Below, piece after piece: positions 35,241 to 46,910 of a stretch of 64,000 nucleotides of DNA. The stretch's first letter is position 1, and the number at the start of each line of letters is the position of its first letter. Below the pieces are notes generated by a model, which was not told the origin of the DNA, did no database searches, and saw only the letters and a list, made by a program, of their open reading frames with translations. The position numbers and the translations under genes were made by a program. This DNA is from Agelaius tricolor (Eukaryota > Chordata > Aves > Passeriformes > Icteridae), in contig JALJCS010000050.1 of assembly GCA_023055355.1 (NCBI GenBank), forward strand, positions 1,116,001 to 1,180,000. Direction: 5' to 3'.

Positions 35241-36474
35241 GCGGACCAGGAAGCCAAGACCGTGGCACTGATGACGGTGAATACCCCGGAGATCAAAGGG
35301 ACTGAGGTCCCAGATGATCCTCCACAGCCCTCTCAAGAGGAGATTGAATGGTATGAGAAGATTGGAGGAAAACTGAAAGAAGGTAAGTGGAGATTACCTG
35401 ATGGGAGACAAATAGTTTCTAAAGGTTTTACCAGGAGGATTTTGTGGAAACTGCACCAGCGAACACACTGGGGGCACAGGCCCTGGCAGAGCAATTTTTG
35501 AAATTTTTCGGGTGCAAGGGAATTTACGAATTGGCCAAACAAGAGGTACAAGGATGCCTGATTTGCCAGAAAGTCAACAAGACAAGGGCAAAACAGGCCA
35601 GCCTGGAGAATCGCCCTGTAGCGTACCGACCATTTGAAAGAATTCAAGTTGGTTTCACAGAATTGCCAAAAGTGGGGAGATTCAAATTTGTGCTTGTGAT
35701 CGTGGACAAATTGACCCATTGGGTGGAGGCTTTTCCTAGCCCATGGGCAAGGGCTCAGACAGTGTCCAGAAAATTACTCGAGGAAATTGTACCCCAATAT
35801 GGGGTGGTGAATTGCATTGATTCAGACCAAGGAACACATTTTACATCAAAGATTATTAAGCAGATGGCTGATGTGCGAGGCATTCGGTGGGAATACCACA
35901 CTCTGTGGCATCCCCAGAGCTCAGGATAAGTGGAAAGGATGAATCCGACCTGGAAAGTGCAGTTGTCTAAATTAATTTTAGAAACTCGGATGTCTTGGTT
36001 GAAATGCCTGCCTCTAGCATTGCTTAATATCAGGATGATGCCTCATTCAGAGACGGGACTCTCACAGTTTGAAATGCTGTATGGGATGCCATATAGACAT
36101 GGGATGCCGGTGGGACACCCCAGGCTTTAGACTGTCAGATTCAACCATATTTGGTTACAATCAACAAAAATTTGCAAGAACTCAGGAAACAATGGATAAT
36201 ATCTCAGAGTGCTTCTCTGGGATTCACTATCCACAAAATCCAACCGGGTGACAGAGTGCTTGTGAAAGTGTGGAAAGATGTACCCCTCTCCCCTCACTGG
36301 GAAGGCCCCTTTCTTGTGCTCCTGACAACAGACACAGCCATTCGGATGGCAGAGAATGGCTGGACGCACGCATCTAGGGTGAAGAAAGTCAAACATCAGG
36401 AGGAAGCGCCCGAGTGGAAGGTCACTTCTTCCCCAGGCGACTTGAAACTCAGACTCCAACATCCTTGTAAATGA
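35241..36474 (+). pseudogene. ERV pol: integrase
   Basis: It has the N-terminal HHCC zinc domain (HQRTH near 35456, then CLICQK near 35555), a core and an SH3-like C-terminal domain (LSPHWEGPFLVLLTT near 36288). The frame shifts near 35473 and near 36120, and TAA at 35927-35929 interrupts the core. Of the D,D-35-E triad, the second Asp (35825) and the Glu (35933) are present with 35 residues between. The first is GGT (Gly) at 35651-35653 in QVGFTE. The element is therefore integration-dead on two counts. Confidence 0.92.
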
Positions 36475-36821
36475 CCAACAGTGATCGGATAGGTCGTATA
36501 CTGTCTGACTGTGTATGCTATCTGTTTGTACATTTCAAATGTGAATACTGTCAGGGGGTGTTTGTTGTACACTGTAGAAGGGGACAGAGGCCAAAGGGGT
36601 TGTGCACTCAGTGTCTGGAGGAGGAGCTTGAGCTGCCTGACCGAATCCTAACCCTAGCCACAAATCTAGGGATCATTGAATTAGATTCACAGGAGTGGTT
36701 TCAGATTTTTCAGAACGGCGTGCGTGGAAAGCTTAGATCAAAGGCAGAGATTCTGGGTGTGGAGTGCCGGAAATCAATCAAGGTACCATGCAGCTCAGAT
36801 GCCGTCAAGGTTTCACGGTGA
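36471..36821 (+). CDS. 116-codon Cys-rich ORF between pol and env
   Basis: Its ATG overlaps the integrase stop as ATGA. The product has an N-terminal hydrophobic patch (CVCYLFVHF) and two CxxC pairs, CEYC and CTQC, about 24 residues apart like a small zinc ribbon, followed by an acidic/leucine-rich part. I know of no standard gammaretroviral gene here. It may be an accessory gene or chance. Env coding starts in another frame just after it. Confidence 0.4.
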   Translation: MTNSDRIGRILSDCVCYLFVHFKCEYCQGVFVVHCRRGQRPKGLCTQCLEEELELPDRILTLATNLGIIELDSQEWFQIFQNGVRGKLRSKAEILGVECRKSIKVPCSSDAVKVSR

Positions 36822-36840
36822 GGCGCCTTTAAAAGGAGGT

Positions 36841-38336
36841 ATGCGGCTAGGTCAGAAAATGTGTTCCCTGAAGAATACTCCTGCTGCTGCGAAGATGGTC
36901 TGCCCCACCGCTGGTGGCACCCCAGGGGGAGGAGGCAAAGGCAGAGGAGTATGCCTGGTGGGAATCCTGATTGGCCTGAGCCTGGCCATGTGCAGGACGC
37001 AGTCTGCACATTGAGGTCCCGATGAGAGGCGGAAACGAGAGCTCTGCAGATGAGTGCGGAAGTTGCACTCAGGTGGTCCCAGTTGTGCAAGGGGATGGGA
37101 AACCCTCAGCATACCAAGCCCTGGAAGAATGCATCAAGGAGACTGGCAGGTACTGTTGGGTGAACGGCACAAGGGTCAAATTATGTAAATTGGACAAGGA
37201 GATTTGGTGTATCAATTCTGAGGCAGGGTCAAGGAACGGGCAGTCAGATGAGCACACGCATCAGATATGGAAACAGAGTGCAGAAATAATGTCAATCCCC
37301 GTTTGTAACCAATGCAATCGAACCATGTGGGTTGGGGGAAAAACTGAATGGATCTTTGTCGTGTATCACCATGTGAACTCATTGTGTTATGACAATGCGA
37401 GGCTGGGGATATGCACGATGAACGGGAAAATGTATTGGATGGGAAGAATTGTTAAATTTGATAGCAAGTTTACCTTAAGCAGAGAACCAATCATATTGGA
37501 TTTGGCCCAGGTGAATGATGATAGGGTGTGCCTGCAATATGACCGGGTTGTCTGTTTCATGAAAAATCAAGATGGTGAGGATCCTGAGGGAAGAATGAGA
37601 GAGATCACTCAGGAATTGAAGAGAAGGGAGTCAGAACTGAGGAAGAAACGAATTGAACAAGAGAGATTAAAAACTCTGGAAGAACAGAATGAATTACTTG
37701 AGAAAAAATATGCTGATGGGGAATTGCCTTCCCCGGACAGAAATCGATTGATTTGATGCAAGAAATTGCAACTGAATTGGGATTGTCAAATTGCTGGATT
37801 TGTGAGGGGCTGAAGTCAGCAGAGAAATGGCCATGAAAAGGGGAAGGGTTGGCTCCGGAACAGCTTCTGAAATGGGACAGTCCAAAAGTCTCAAAGTTGG
37901 CACAGAGGCCTGAGGGGTAGATTTTGGACCAGAGGGTAATTGGAACTATTTGCATCAGTCAGGAAGGAAAGGAATATACTGAGATGGTGGGATACACTCC
38001 GTGTGTAACTACCCTGACGGTAAATTCAAACAACAAGGGCAAGGTCTGGCAACCAGAACCCCTACGGGGTACTGGAGCCGGAAGAATGAGACCAATTGCG
38101 AATGGAACAAAAGGATAGGACTGTGCTGAGTCAAAAATCCTGGAGCCAACCCTTTCCAATCCTTGGAGGGCCTGAGAGAATACTGGGGAGACCCAGGGAG
38201 GACGAATATCAGATGGAAAGCCCCAGATGGAATTGATTGAATTTGCGGGAAAAAGGCAGACAGTGAGTTACCCCCGAGGTGGAAGGGATCATGCACTCTG
38301 GGCATGATCCAGCCAGTCTTCTTTACTCTCCCTTGA
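36841..38336 (+). pseudogene. ERV env: signal peptide and SU
   Basis: A frame from ATG 36841 leads to a hydrophobic signal segment (GVCLVGILIGLSLAMC near 36945) and ends at TGA 37012-37014. The SU body continues in another frame from about 37022 to 37756, with many cysteines and a Lys/Glu-rich helical stretch at 37590-37715. Another shift near 37720 leads to GQKSIDLMQEI and the CWIC motif (37792-37803), the gamma-type SU motif that pairs covalently with TM. Several further stops follow before the TM frame. Confidence 0.75.
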
Positions 38337-39161
38337 ATGAAAAGTAACCTACTAGGGGCTCCTCTGTATGAGACCCTGAGGAGGGAGAGGAGAAGCTTGA
38401 AAAAGATGATACCTGTAATAAGTGGTAAACAAACCTGGGGGGAGGAAGAGTGGCCGGCTGCAAGAATAATTGATTATTATGGACCGAGCACGTGGGCTCA
38501 AGATGGAAGCTACGGGTATAGGACTCCGATTTACCTACTGAGCCGGCTGATTCGGCTGCAGGCAGTGGTGGAAATTGTATCAAATCACACCTCTGAGGCC
38601 CTGGATTTACTTAGTCAGCAGCACACCCAGGTATGGGCATTTGTGTACCAAAATCGAATAGCTTTAGACTGTTTGCTGGCCGAAGAAGGGGGAGTGCGTG
38701 GAAAGTTCAATGAATCAGAATGCTGTATTGAGATTGACAGTTATGGGGAGACCATAAGAGGATTGGCAGCCAAAATCAAGAAAGTGGCCCATGTCCCTGT
38801 TCAAATATGGAATTCAATTTTGCAATCTTCATGGTGGGACAAATTGTTTGATGGGGCCTGGTGGAATACAATTATGTTCTTCGTGCTGTATTCCGTAGCC
38901 GGAATCCTATTCCTGCCATGTGTAATTCCTTGTTTTATTAGACTGATCCACTGTGTCGTACAGGGGATGCAGATAGCAATAGTGCCCGTGGACCCGGAGT
39001 TGGCTTCCGGAAGCAACACACCTAAGATCATGAGCCTGGGAGAAAAGAAGTATGCCAGCAATGCTGCTGAAGTATTGGCAAAATTTAAGAAACGAGCGAA
39101 AATGAGTGTAAACAATACTGAGTATCAGGGTATTCCCCAAGGGGAGTACCTAATAGTTTAA
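38337..39161 (+). CDS. ERV env: TM subunit, open frame of 275 codons
   Basis: An uninterrupted frame of 274 residues. An RRERR cleavage-like site is near 38373. A heptad region with N-glycosylation-type NHTS is at 38584. A QNRIALDCLLAEEGG block is at 38650. The anchor TIMFFVLYSVAGILFLPCVI begins near 38869, and a long Lys-rich tail ends with TEYQGIPQGEYLIV. The gamma-type C-X6-CC motif is imperfect: CC is at 38727-38732, but the upstream position holds Arg (CGT 38697-38699) and the spacing would be seven. SU is broken upstream, so a whole Env cannot be made. Confidence 0.8.
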   Translation: MKSNLLGAPLYETLRRERRSLKKMIPVISGKQTWGEEEWPAARIIDYYGPSTWAQDGSYGYRTPIYLLSRLIRLQAVVEIVSNHTSEALDLLSQQHTQVWAFVYQNRIALDCLLAEEGGVRGKFNESECCIEIDSYGETIRGLAAKIKKVAHVPVQIWNSILQSSWWDKLFDGAWWNTIMFFVLYSVAGILFLPCVIPCFIRLIHCVVQGMQIAIVPVDPELASGSNTPKIMSLGEKKYASNAAEVLAKFKKRAKMSVNNTEYQGIPQGEYLIV

Positions 39162-39271
39162 TAGAGGTTACTCTCTTTGTGAAAGACCCTTAATGGTGGC
39201 AAATAGAAGTAGATATAAAAAGAATTTAGCAATTTGGGCTATAAAAGAAGCATGAATTGAATTAGTGATAT

Positions 39272-39284
39272 AAAAGGGGAGGGA
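39272..39284 (+). other. Polypurine tract
   Basis: AAAAGGGGAGGGA lies immediately before the 3' LTR, as expected for plus-strand DNA priming. Confidence 0.8.
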
Positions 39285-39285
39285 T

Positions 39286-39935
39286 TGTAATATATGGTAG
39301 GGATAATTCATGCTATTAATGTATGGTAAAAAATATTATGAAATCCAAAAGCATGTCTTTGACCATCCCAGCCGGGAGCAGCTGTCTATTTAGATTCAAC
39401 TAGTTCCCGGACACACGTTAAGATAACGATCGATGCCTTAACGTAAGGATAGAAGCGTCCAGGGCAGTGATCACCGGTTTCCCGAGTCCTCAGGAGCCAC
39501 CCAAGAGCGATTATCGCCTTGCCAATTGCATCTCTCAAGACAGTCAGCGGTGCCAAACTGATACATCTGCATACACGGCTTCCCCGGAGCCGGAGCCGAT
39601 TGACACCAATGGCCCACCTGGACCCGGCTTTTGTCCAGCTCCGCACATGGAAAGAAACAGCGATGCGTGTGAAGAGTTACAAAGGAAATTTGGTCATCTT
39701 TGCCTCGGGCACAATGAACTGTATAAAACCTCGCTGCAAGAAGCAGCGTGCGTGAATGGGGGAGACTCTGACACTCGAGGGGTCAGGTCCAGGTTCACCC
39801 AGCGCCAAACTCGGGCTCGACGCTGTCTCTTTGGCTGTGGTGGTTTCGAACATCGGAATTCGGTCTCGCAGACAAATGAATAAATTTTTGCTAAATTTTT
39901 GATAATTGTGGCTCACGATTTGATCATTTATAACA
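39286..39935 (+). mobile_element. 3' LTR of the ERV
   Basis: 650 bases from TGTAATATATGG to CATTTATAACA. It has TATAAAA at 39722-39728 and AATAAA at 39879-39884 followed by T-rich sequence. The inverted ends are imperfect (TGTAATA/TATAACA). No direct repeat of the flank beside 28474 (ccagag) is seen after 39935 (ctggga). Confidence 0.85.
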
Positions 39936-40574
39936 CTGGGAAGCAAAATTCCAACTCTCCAGCTTCTCAGGCCATCCCAATGGATTTGGGAAGTTTGCAA
40001 CATTTTGGAACTCCTTGACTTGAGCAATGGAAAGTAAAGCTTTTCTGAATTGAGGAATCTTAAACCCCCGATTCTTCTGTGCCTTCAGTAAGGTGTTTTT
40101 GTGCTGAAGGAAATGACTTCAATGAGAAAATAATTTCAGCAGGGAGTGAGACCTTCTGGCAGAGACCAAGTGTTGCCAGCAGTTGCTCCAGGTGCTGCTG
40201 CCAACAGCCCCTGCAGGAAGGAGCACAGCCCCCAATGCACGTGGGCTTTGGCTCCCTGTGGCACAGAAGCCCCCCGGGGGCACAGGTCTCTGGGGCAGGA
40301 GATGGGCACCAGCACTGCCAGGGCTCGGGGGGTGGCAGCTCTGCTTGGGCAGGGACTCTGCCACACCTGTTGATGTCAGCACTCCCTGGGCCCCAGGGGT
40401 CAGAGCAGCTTTCATGCCCTGGCCCACACGTTCCCTGTCCATGTCATACTCGCGGGTTTAGGATGGCCACCAGCTGGGACATCTCCCAAGGAGGCCGTGC
40501 CAGCTTCTCTGGAAGGTCCTGTGACCTTCCAGGCACAGCTGCGTCGGCAGCCCTGGGGCTCATTCTGCTGCCCT
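39936..40574. other. Intergenic, no gene seen
   Basis: Unique GC-rich sequence between the ERV and the tandem duplication. Confidence 0.5.
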
Positions 40575-41308
40575 GAGCCCCCAGAGCCAGGCAGCATTTC
40601 CTGATGGTTTCAGCCGGTCCTAAAGACCCTGTAGGCCTGTCTTAGACACCTGCTGCCAGGGATTCCTTCCAAGCTGGGCCACTTGGGCTGGGCTGGGGGC
40701 AGCCCCAGGGCAGAAGGCAGTGTGTGCAAGGGCCCTGGCTGGCACGCTGCAGCACGCTCACCGTGCCATGGAACGGAACCTGGTGACCAAGGCCCCTTTG
40801 TGACATGTGGGAAATAGAAGCTTGCCCGGCTGCTGGGAGCACGCAACGGAGCAGAACAGGACAGAGCCGTGCCGTGAGGAGCCCCCGCACAGCGCACTCG
40901 TTCCTGTCTGACCCGCAGCCTTTGCGAGGCCTTATTCCTGCAGCTGAGCTCCAGGCCAGGCCACAGGACTTGGTGACGCGTGGCCTTGCCGAGACTTCTG
41001 TTCTGCAGGTGCTCTCGAGGGCAGGGTGTGGGACTTGGTGCCCCAGAGGCATCTCCCATCCCTGCCACCAGTGCCCTCGAGGCCCCACCACAATCGTTGA
41101 CTCCTTGAATCCGTGACTCCTCCACAATCCAGGAGTCTCCGGTGCTTGTGGCAGGAGCCCTCGAGAGCAGAGTGCAGGACTTGCTGTCCTGTAGCCTTGC
41201 CCAGGCTTCTGTCTTGAAGGTGCCTTCCAGGCACAACTGCAGGACTTGCTGACTCGGAGCTTTTCCCAGGCATCTCTCCTGCAAGTAGCCACAAATCCAG
41301 GCACTAAC

Positions 41309-44300
41309 ATGGAGCAGAGACCCCTGAGAGAGCCCAAGGTGCCCTGGGGGGAAGAGGAGGAAGAAGGCCCTGCAGCTACCCCAGCACAGGAGACCAAAGA
41401 GGTGCTGCCATTTGAGCAGCTGCAGGAGGGTGAGTGGCAGAGCTGGGCCACAGGCTTGGTGCCTGCAGCCAGCTTGGCGCCTTTGCATCCCATCCCATCC
41501 CATCCCATCCCATCCCATCCCATCCCATCCCATCCCATCCCCTGGGCCATGCCCATGGACAGGACAAAAAAGGGGCCTGGCAGGCACCCCGCAGAGGCTG
41601 TGCTCCATCCCCTGGGGCATCCCGGGGCTCTCCCTGCCTGGGCAGCGCAGGGCTGGGCCGTGTTCTCCGGCCTCTCCCGCAGCCCCCCAGCTCTGGCTGC
41701 GCTCGCTCTTTGCCAGGTGCAGCCCTGGAGCGCACACAAGAGCAGGAGCCCGCCCGTGGCCTCTTCCGCAGAACAGCGCAGGTAGCTGCAGCCATCCCCA
41801 CCTGGGCTGGGCTTGCTGGCACCGCGCTTGGAGCATTGCCTGCAACATGCCTGGCTTCTTGCCCTTCTCCTACAGCTGGTTTGCAAATTCATCAAGAAAA
41901 TTCAGGCGGAAGAGACCAGCACCATGGGCACTGGGCTCAGAGCCTATTGGCACATCTTCAAAACCAAGACCAGTGCTGCTCTGCTGGATATGCTCGTAGA
42001 GGAGGGCTTTTCCAAGCCAAAGCAAGTAAGCAGTCTGTGGCCAGGCTTTGATCCTGCCAGGAATTGCTTGCTCTCCCAAGCCATGCCTGCTGCTCACTGG
42101 AACTCTTGGAGGCCATGGCAGCGTGGTGGCAAGGGGAGCACTTGTCTGGAGAAGCTGGGGACATTCCTCCCTCTGGCAGCTTTCCAAGTCTCCCCGTGGC
42201 TTCTCCAGGTGCCCGCCATGGTCAGGTACATCCACCAGTGGCTCCTGGCCAATCAGTTTGCTGAGCACAGGCTGAACAGGAGCCTGCTGGATCTGACGGA
42301 AGCACAGCCCGCTGACGTAGTCGTGACGCTCCTGCGTGTGGCCCCGTCCTGTGACAGGTATGGGGCCCACGTGCCCAGAGGTGCTCAGGGCTCCCCAGCC
42401 CATCAGCCTGTACAGCCTGGCCCAGGTTGTACAGGTTGTAGCCTGGCCTGAGCAACAGAGAGTTCCAGGGCCCTCTGGCTGCTCCCTTTGCCAGCCCTGG
42501 CACGTCAGCCCCCGAGCCTGCTGCCATGCTCCCTCGCTGCCCCTCAGGGGCCTGTCCCCACAGGCCTGGGCTGCCTGGCTGCTGCTGGCCAGTGGCATTG
42601 GGCAGAGGCAGAGCTGGCAGCCAGCTTGGGTCCCCACTGCTGCCCAGGCCCTGCTGCTGTGTCTGAGACCCCCCTGAGACAGAGCTCTAACCCCACAGAG
42701 CTGCTTTCACCATGTGGAAGAGCATCATGTGCTCGCCCAGGACTGCAGAGCCGGCGCTGCTGATACTGCTGCACGTGCTGGGGAGCTGGCCCAAGCACAG
42801 CACGTGCACCGCCGATGGGGACAAAACGGGTGTCTTTGGCCTGGCTGTGAGTTTCTCTAACTGGCCTTTGCTGGCCCCAAGGCCGCCTCTCCAGCAGCTC
42901 TCCATCCCCCTTCCCCCACTGCATCTCCCTGCCGCAGGCGCTGGCCTGAAACCTGGCCCAGGGGCAGCTCCAGGCCCAGCAGGCCCCGTGCTCCTGCTGC
43001 CTCTCTCCGGGCCTCTCCCTGCCAAGCTCGGGCCCTGCCACACGGACACCTGGGCACTGAGCGCTCTCTCGGGGGGCTTTGTCCTTTGCAGGCAACCGTG
43101 GTGATGTGGAAGATCCTCCAGGTGCCCTGTGTGCCACATATGGTGACGGTGTATTTCCCCCGCCTCTTTGTGCATCTGCTCTCCCAAGTGTTCCTCAGCA
43201 CTCTGGATATGCCAGAGGAGGTCGATGCCTTCTGGAAGGGGATATGCCAGGAGGAATACGGCCTTGCCACCAGCCCCAACAGGTGCTCCATCCCACTCCT
43301 CCTGTCCCTGCCATGTCCCTGGCCAGGAGCCAGTGCTCCCAGCATGACCTGGCCTTTGCTGTGCACGCAGGTTTGCAGTGCAGACCCTGAAGTCCCTGCT
43401 CTGCCGAATGCAGCACCAGGATGTGGTGGTGGCAATGGAAAGCAATTGTGGCTGGGACACGCTGCTATGTGCTGACAGCCACCACTATGCCGTGGCTCTG
43501 CTGGCCAGGTGAGAGCCCCTTTTCCCCACAGCCTCTGACATGTGTGCCCAGGGAGCTCCACAGAGTCCCCGAGTCGTGGGCCAGAGGGCCTTGTCACCGA
43601 GGGATGGCCAAGCAGACTGGAAAAGGCTGGCACAGGAGGGTGCCCAGAAGAGCTGCCTCCCAAATAGCCCAGGGCCTCTTGCAGGATGCTGGGCAAAGAG
43701 CAGAGCTCTGTGAGTCACTCCTGGCAGAGGTTTGTCCCCCTGGCCCACAGCCTTGGCTCCTTTTCCTCCTGCCAGGGAGATGTGCTGTGTCTCCATCCCC
43801 TTGTGCTCCCGCATCGCTCGCTACCTGCTGCGGCTGCTCAGCACACAGGAGCCACGCTGGCAGCTGCCCGCCCTGGCCTTCCTTGTGGAGGTGAGCCTGA
43901 TGGCCAGCGCCACCTGCCTGAGCTGCCTGCCAGCTCTCTGCCCTCTCGCAGCCGCCGCTGCCTGGGACGGTGCCCGCGCCCTGTGCTGCTGCCTGGGCCC
44001 AGCCCTGTGCGGCTCCGGGCTGCTGCCGGCCAGCTCCCCTGTCACTGGCCTGTGCCTTTCAGGTCCTCCAGTTCCTGGACTTGAGTCAACGTGGTGCTAA
44101 AAGAGTCCTGCAAATCTTGTCAAGGCAGCTGCAGAGCGAGTGCAGAGAGAGGCGTCGCCTGGCGCTCAGGGCCCTTCTTGAGCTCATTGAGGAGCCCTTC
44201 ATGGTGAGAAGGAGGCAGGGGCTGAGGCTGAGCTGGGCAATGCAGTCGCTTGGGCTTGGCAGGGCTTTGGGCGCTGGGGCAGCTGCTCCCAGCTCTCCTG

Positions 44301-46389
44301 CCTCCCACTTCAGCTGCCCCAGTGCTTGGCGACAGGCCTTTGGCCTCTGGGCCCTGCGGCAGCAGGATGGCATTTCACCAACTTGTCTTCTGCACAGACC
44401 AAAAAAATGTGGAGCCTGACTGAAAGTCTTGTGCACTTCCTGTGGGATGCAGATGGAGAGATAGTTTTCATGACAGTCATGCTACTCAGCTTCATCATCT
44501 TGGACAATGCCACGCTGATGCCCGGCCCCATCACACTGCAGCTGCTTGAGGCGCTCCTGCCACTCTTTGACCACGTAAGGCTCACTGCCCCCAGCCACGG
44601 CCACTGGCTGCTGCCCGGACACTTTGTGCCCTGTGCATTTGCAGGCCTGCGCCAAGCTGAGCCCCGTGCAGCCGCAATGCTGAGCTCTTGTCTTCTTGCT
44701 TCCATCCAGAACAATTGGCAGGTTCAGCTGATCTCCATCCTGCTCTTCCGAACATTGGTGGCTCTTGCACAGCAAAGGGAAAAAAAGGCCCTGAAGACAC
44801 CCCTGCGCCAGAGCCTGCTGCCCCTCTTCTTCCACTGCCATGATGACAATCGGCTTGTGGCACAGGTGAGGACTCGTGGGCTGCTGCTGTCCCCCTGGCA
44901 GGGGGCTCGGCTGCCTCCTGCCCTGGCGCCTGCCGGGCTGCAGCCTCCTGCAGGCCTTGGCACAGGGACGCAGGTCCTGCGCCCTGGGCTGCGGGGCCAT
45001 TTGCGCGGCTCTGCTGCTCTCCAGGCTTCTCAGGAAACGCTGCTTTGTGTGGCCAAGTTCCTGAAGAGGAGGGATCTTGAAAGGCTGCTGAAGAGGCAGA
45101 ATCTGTGGAAGTTCAGCAAGTGCCTGGTAAGGACGGCCTGCAAGCCCCAGCCTCAGTCCGGAGAAGCCCCCTGAGGGTGGTGCTCCGAGTGTGGGGCTGG
45201 CAGCTGTGCCCCTGCCCGCTGCTGCAGCCAGAGGCCGCGCGGGCTCTTCTCCAGGCTCCCGTGGGCCCGGCGTTGCTGCGGGGCGGGCCGGCCCCGCGGC
45301 TCCCCGGGCAGCAGCCGGCGCTCTGCCCTCTCCCCTCGGGAGCCCGGCGCCGGCGGCTGCTGGCCGCGCCTCAGGGCTGTGGGGCCAGGGGAGGCCGGGG
45401 CTGGGTGCAGGCAGCGCCCGGCCCAGGGGCTGAGCCAGCGCCAAGCCTTCCCTCCTGCCGCTCTCTCCAGCTGGCAGAGAACAGCAGCAGAGCGGCCGAG
45501 CACCTGCGCCGGGCCCTGCCCTACCTGCAGAGCCCACAGGAGTCCCTGCGAGCGGCGGCCATCAGCTTCATGGGTGAGCCACGAGCCCCGGCGCCCTCCC
45601 CGGCCCGGCCCGCCGCAGCCCGGCCCCAGCCCCGCCTGCTGCCCTGGCAGCGCCAGCCAGGCCCGGCGCCGTGGAGCCCCGCCTGGCCTGGGCATTGCTG
45701 CTGCCGCCCTCTGGCAGCCGTGCCCTGGGGCGGCAGCGTGCGCCAAGGGCCGGGCTGAGCCCTGCCGGGCCAGCAGCCCGTGTGGCCGCAGCGCCGGCAG
45801 CACCGCTGGCAGGGAGCTCTGCCGCTGGCGCCGTGACAGGCTCTGTGTTCACAGGCACGGCTGCGCGGCACCTGAGGGGGAAGAAGGAAGAGCTCCGGCT
45901 CATCTGCAGCGGTGAGTGAGGCCAGCGGGGGCTGCCGGGGGAGCTGCAAGCCCTGCCCCGGCTGCCGAGGGCTCTGCTCCCTGTGCGCACCAGGGGTGGC
46001 GTGGCCAGAGCACACCGAGATTTCAGGGCCACCCGGGGCATTCGTGGCCAGCAGCTTCGGGCTGCTCCCCTTGCTCCCTGCTCCCTCCTGCCCATGGCTA
46101 GAGCTGGCTGCCATGGCCCTGCCAGGGGGCTCTCCTCGACTCCCCGCAGATCTGGGATCTGACCATGGCTCTGACCCTCTCTCTTTCAGCCCTTCAACAC
46201 CTGACAGAGGACACCAGCAGTGCCGTGTCAGACGTGGCACTTCCAACATTGGATGTCCTCCAGGCACTGCAGAGTGAGCCATATTCCATCTTCCAGAGGC
46301 TGCAAGATCAGCTCCGCAGGGCATGGAGGACTCGGCCTCATCTGTTCAGGCTGGGCTGGCTGCGCTGCTGCAGCTCTGCAGAGAGCTGA
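41309..46389 (+). CDS. MROH-family (maestro heat-like repeat) gene, copy 1
   Basis: Fifteen exons join into 670 codons plus TGA: 41309-41429, 41717-41781, 41876-42025, 42209-42357, 42699-42846, 43092-43282, 43371-43508, 43776-43890, 44063-44203, 44398-44574, 44710-44865, 45025-45126, 45471-45573, 45855-45911, 46190-46389. All introns are GT-AG and all phases agree. The product opens acidic (MEQRPLREPKVPWGEEEEEG), then has LERTQEQEPARGLFRR and the family-typical VTVYFPRLFVHLLSQVF (43145), followed by paired amphipathic helices of HEAT type to the end. These features are shared with the large avian MROH expansion; the exact member cannot be named. Members are shorter than MROH1 or MROH2 of mammals. 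Function is not established. No AATAAA was seen close to the stop. Confidence 0.85.
41486..41540 (+). repeat. (CATCC)11 pentanucleotide, intron 1 of MROH copy 1
   Basis: Eleven perfect units. The second gene copy has fifteen. The minus-strand Met-Gly-Trp-Asp-Gly repeat frame is a translation artefact. Confidence 0.97.
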
Positions 46390-46910
46390 TCGCAGAGGCT
46401 CTGTCTGCTGGGGCCACCTGAGCCAGGGGGAATTTTCCATTTCTCTAAGATTGTTCTTTTCTTCCTTTTGGTTTTTCTTTCTTATATGAATATAGAGTGT
46501 GTTATAATACCCAGACTCCCAGCAGCTTTCTTTTGCTACCCAGGCTCTGCAGGGCATAGGGGAAGAGGGGGAGAAGGGTGCCTGGGCTCAGCCAGCTGTC
46601 CCGGCGTGCAGTGTTGCAGGGAAAATGGCCAGAAGCCCCTTGGCCTTTGGTGGTTCTGCTGAAGCCTTTGTGCTGGTGACAGAGTGGCTGGGCAGGGCCC
46701 GGAGCTGCGGGGATCCCTGTGAGAGCGGTGCCTGGAGATGGCCACAAGCCCTGGGCCAGGCAGGAAGCGCCTTCTGTGTCCTCCTGCCCGTCTGCCGCTG
46801 GCTGCATTGCTGAGGCCTCCCGGCTGCCTCTGGATGGGGCTCCTCTGGAGCTGCTGTGGGGCTGCGGCGCTGCTGCCGGGCAGCTTGGCCGGGCGGGGGC
46901 AGCCCCTGAG

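Larger units (their letters stand above)
40575..46910 (+). repeat. Segmental tandem duplication, copy 1
   Basis: Direct repeat of 48214-54570, offset 7639-7640 bases before the CATCC microsatellite and 7660 after it. The body (40650-46390) differs at only about 15 single positions that I could spot. The last 520 bases (46391-46910) differ at about 20. Confidence 0.95.

Noticed and set aside
40610..41895. Minus-strand frames of about 410 codons with Met-Gly-Trp-Asp-Gly repeats (also 48259-49555)
   Set aside because: They are antisense to MROH exon 1 and the CATCC microsatellite, and recur in both copies only because the DNA is duplicated.
44482..45537. 351-codon minus-strand frame (also 52142-53197)
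   Set aside because: It is a shadow of MROH exons 10-13, which have consistent splice sites and phases on the plus strand.
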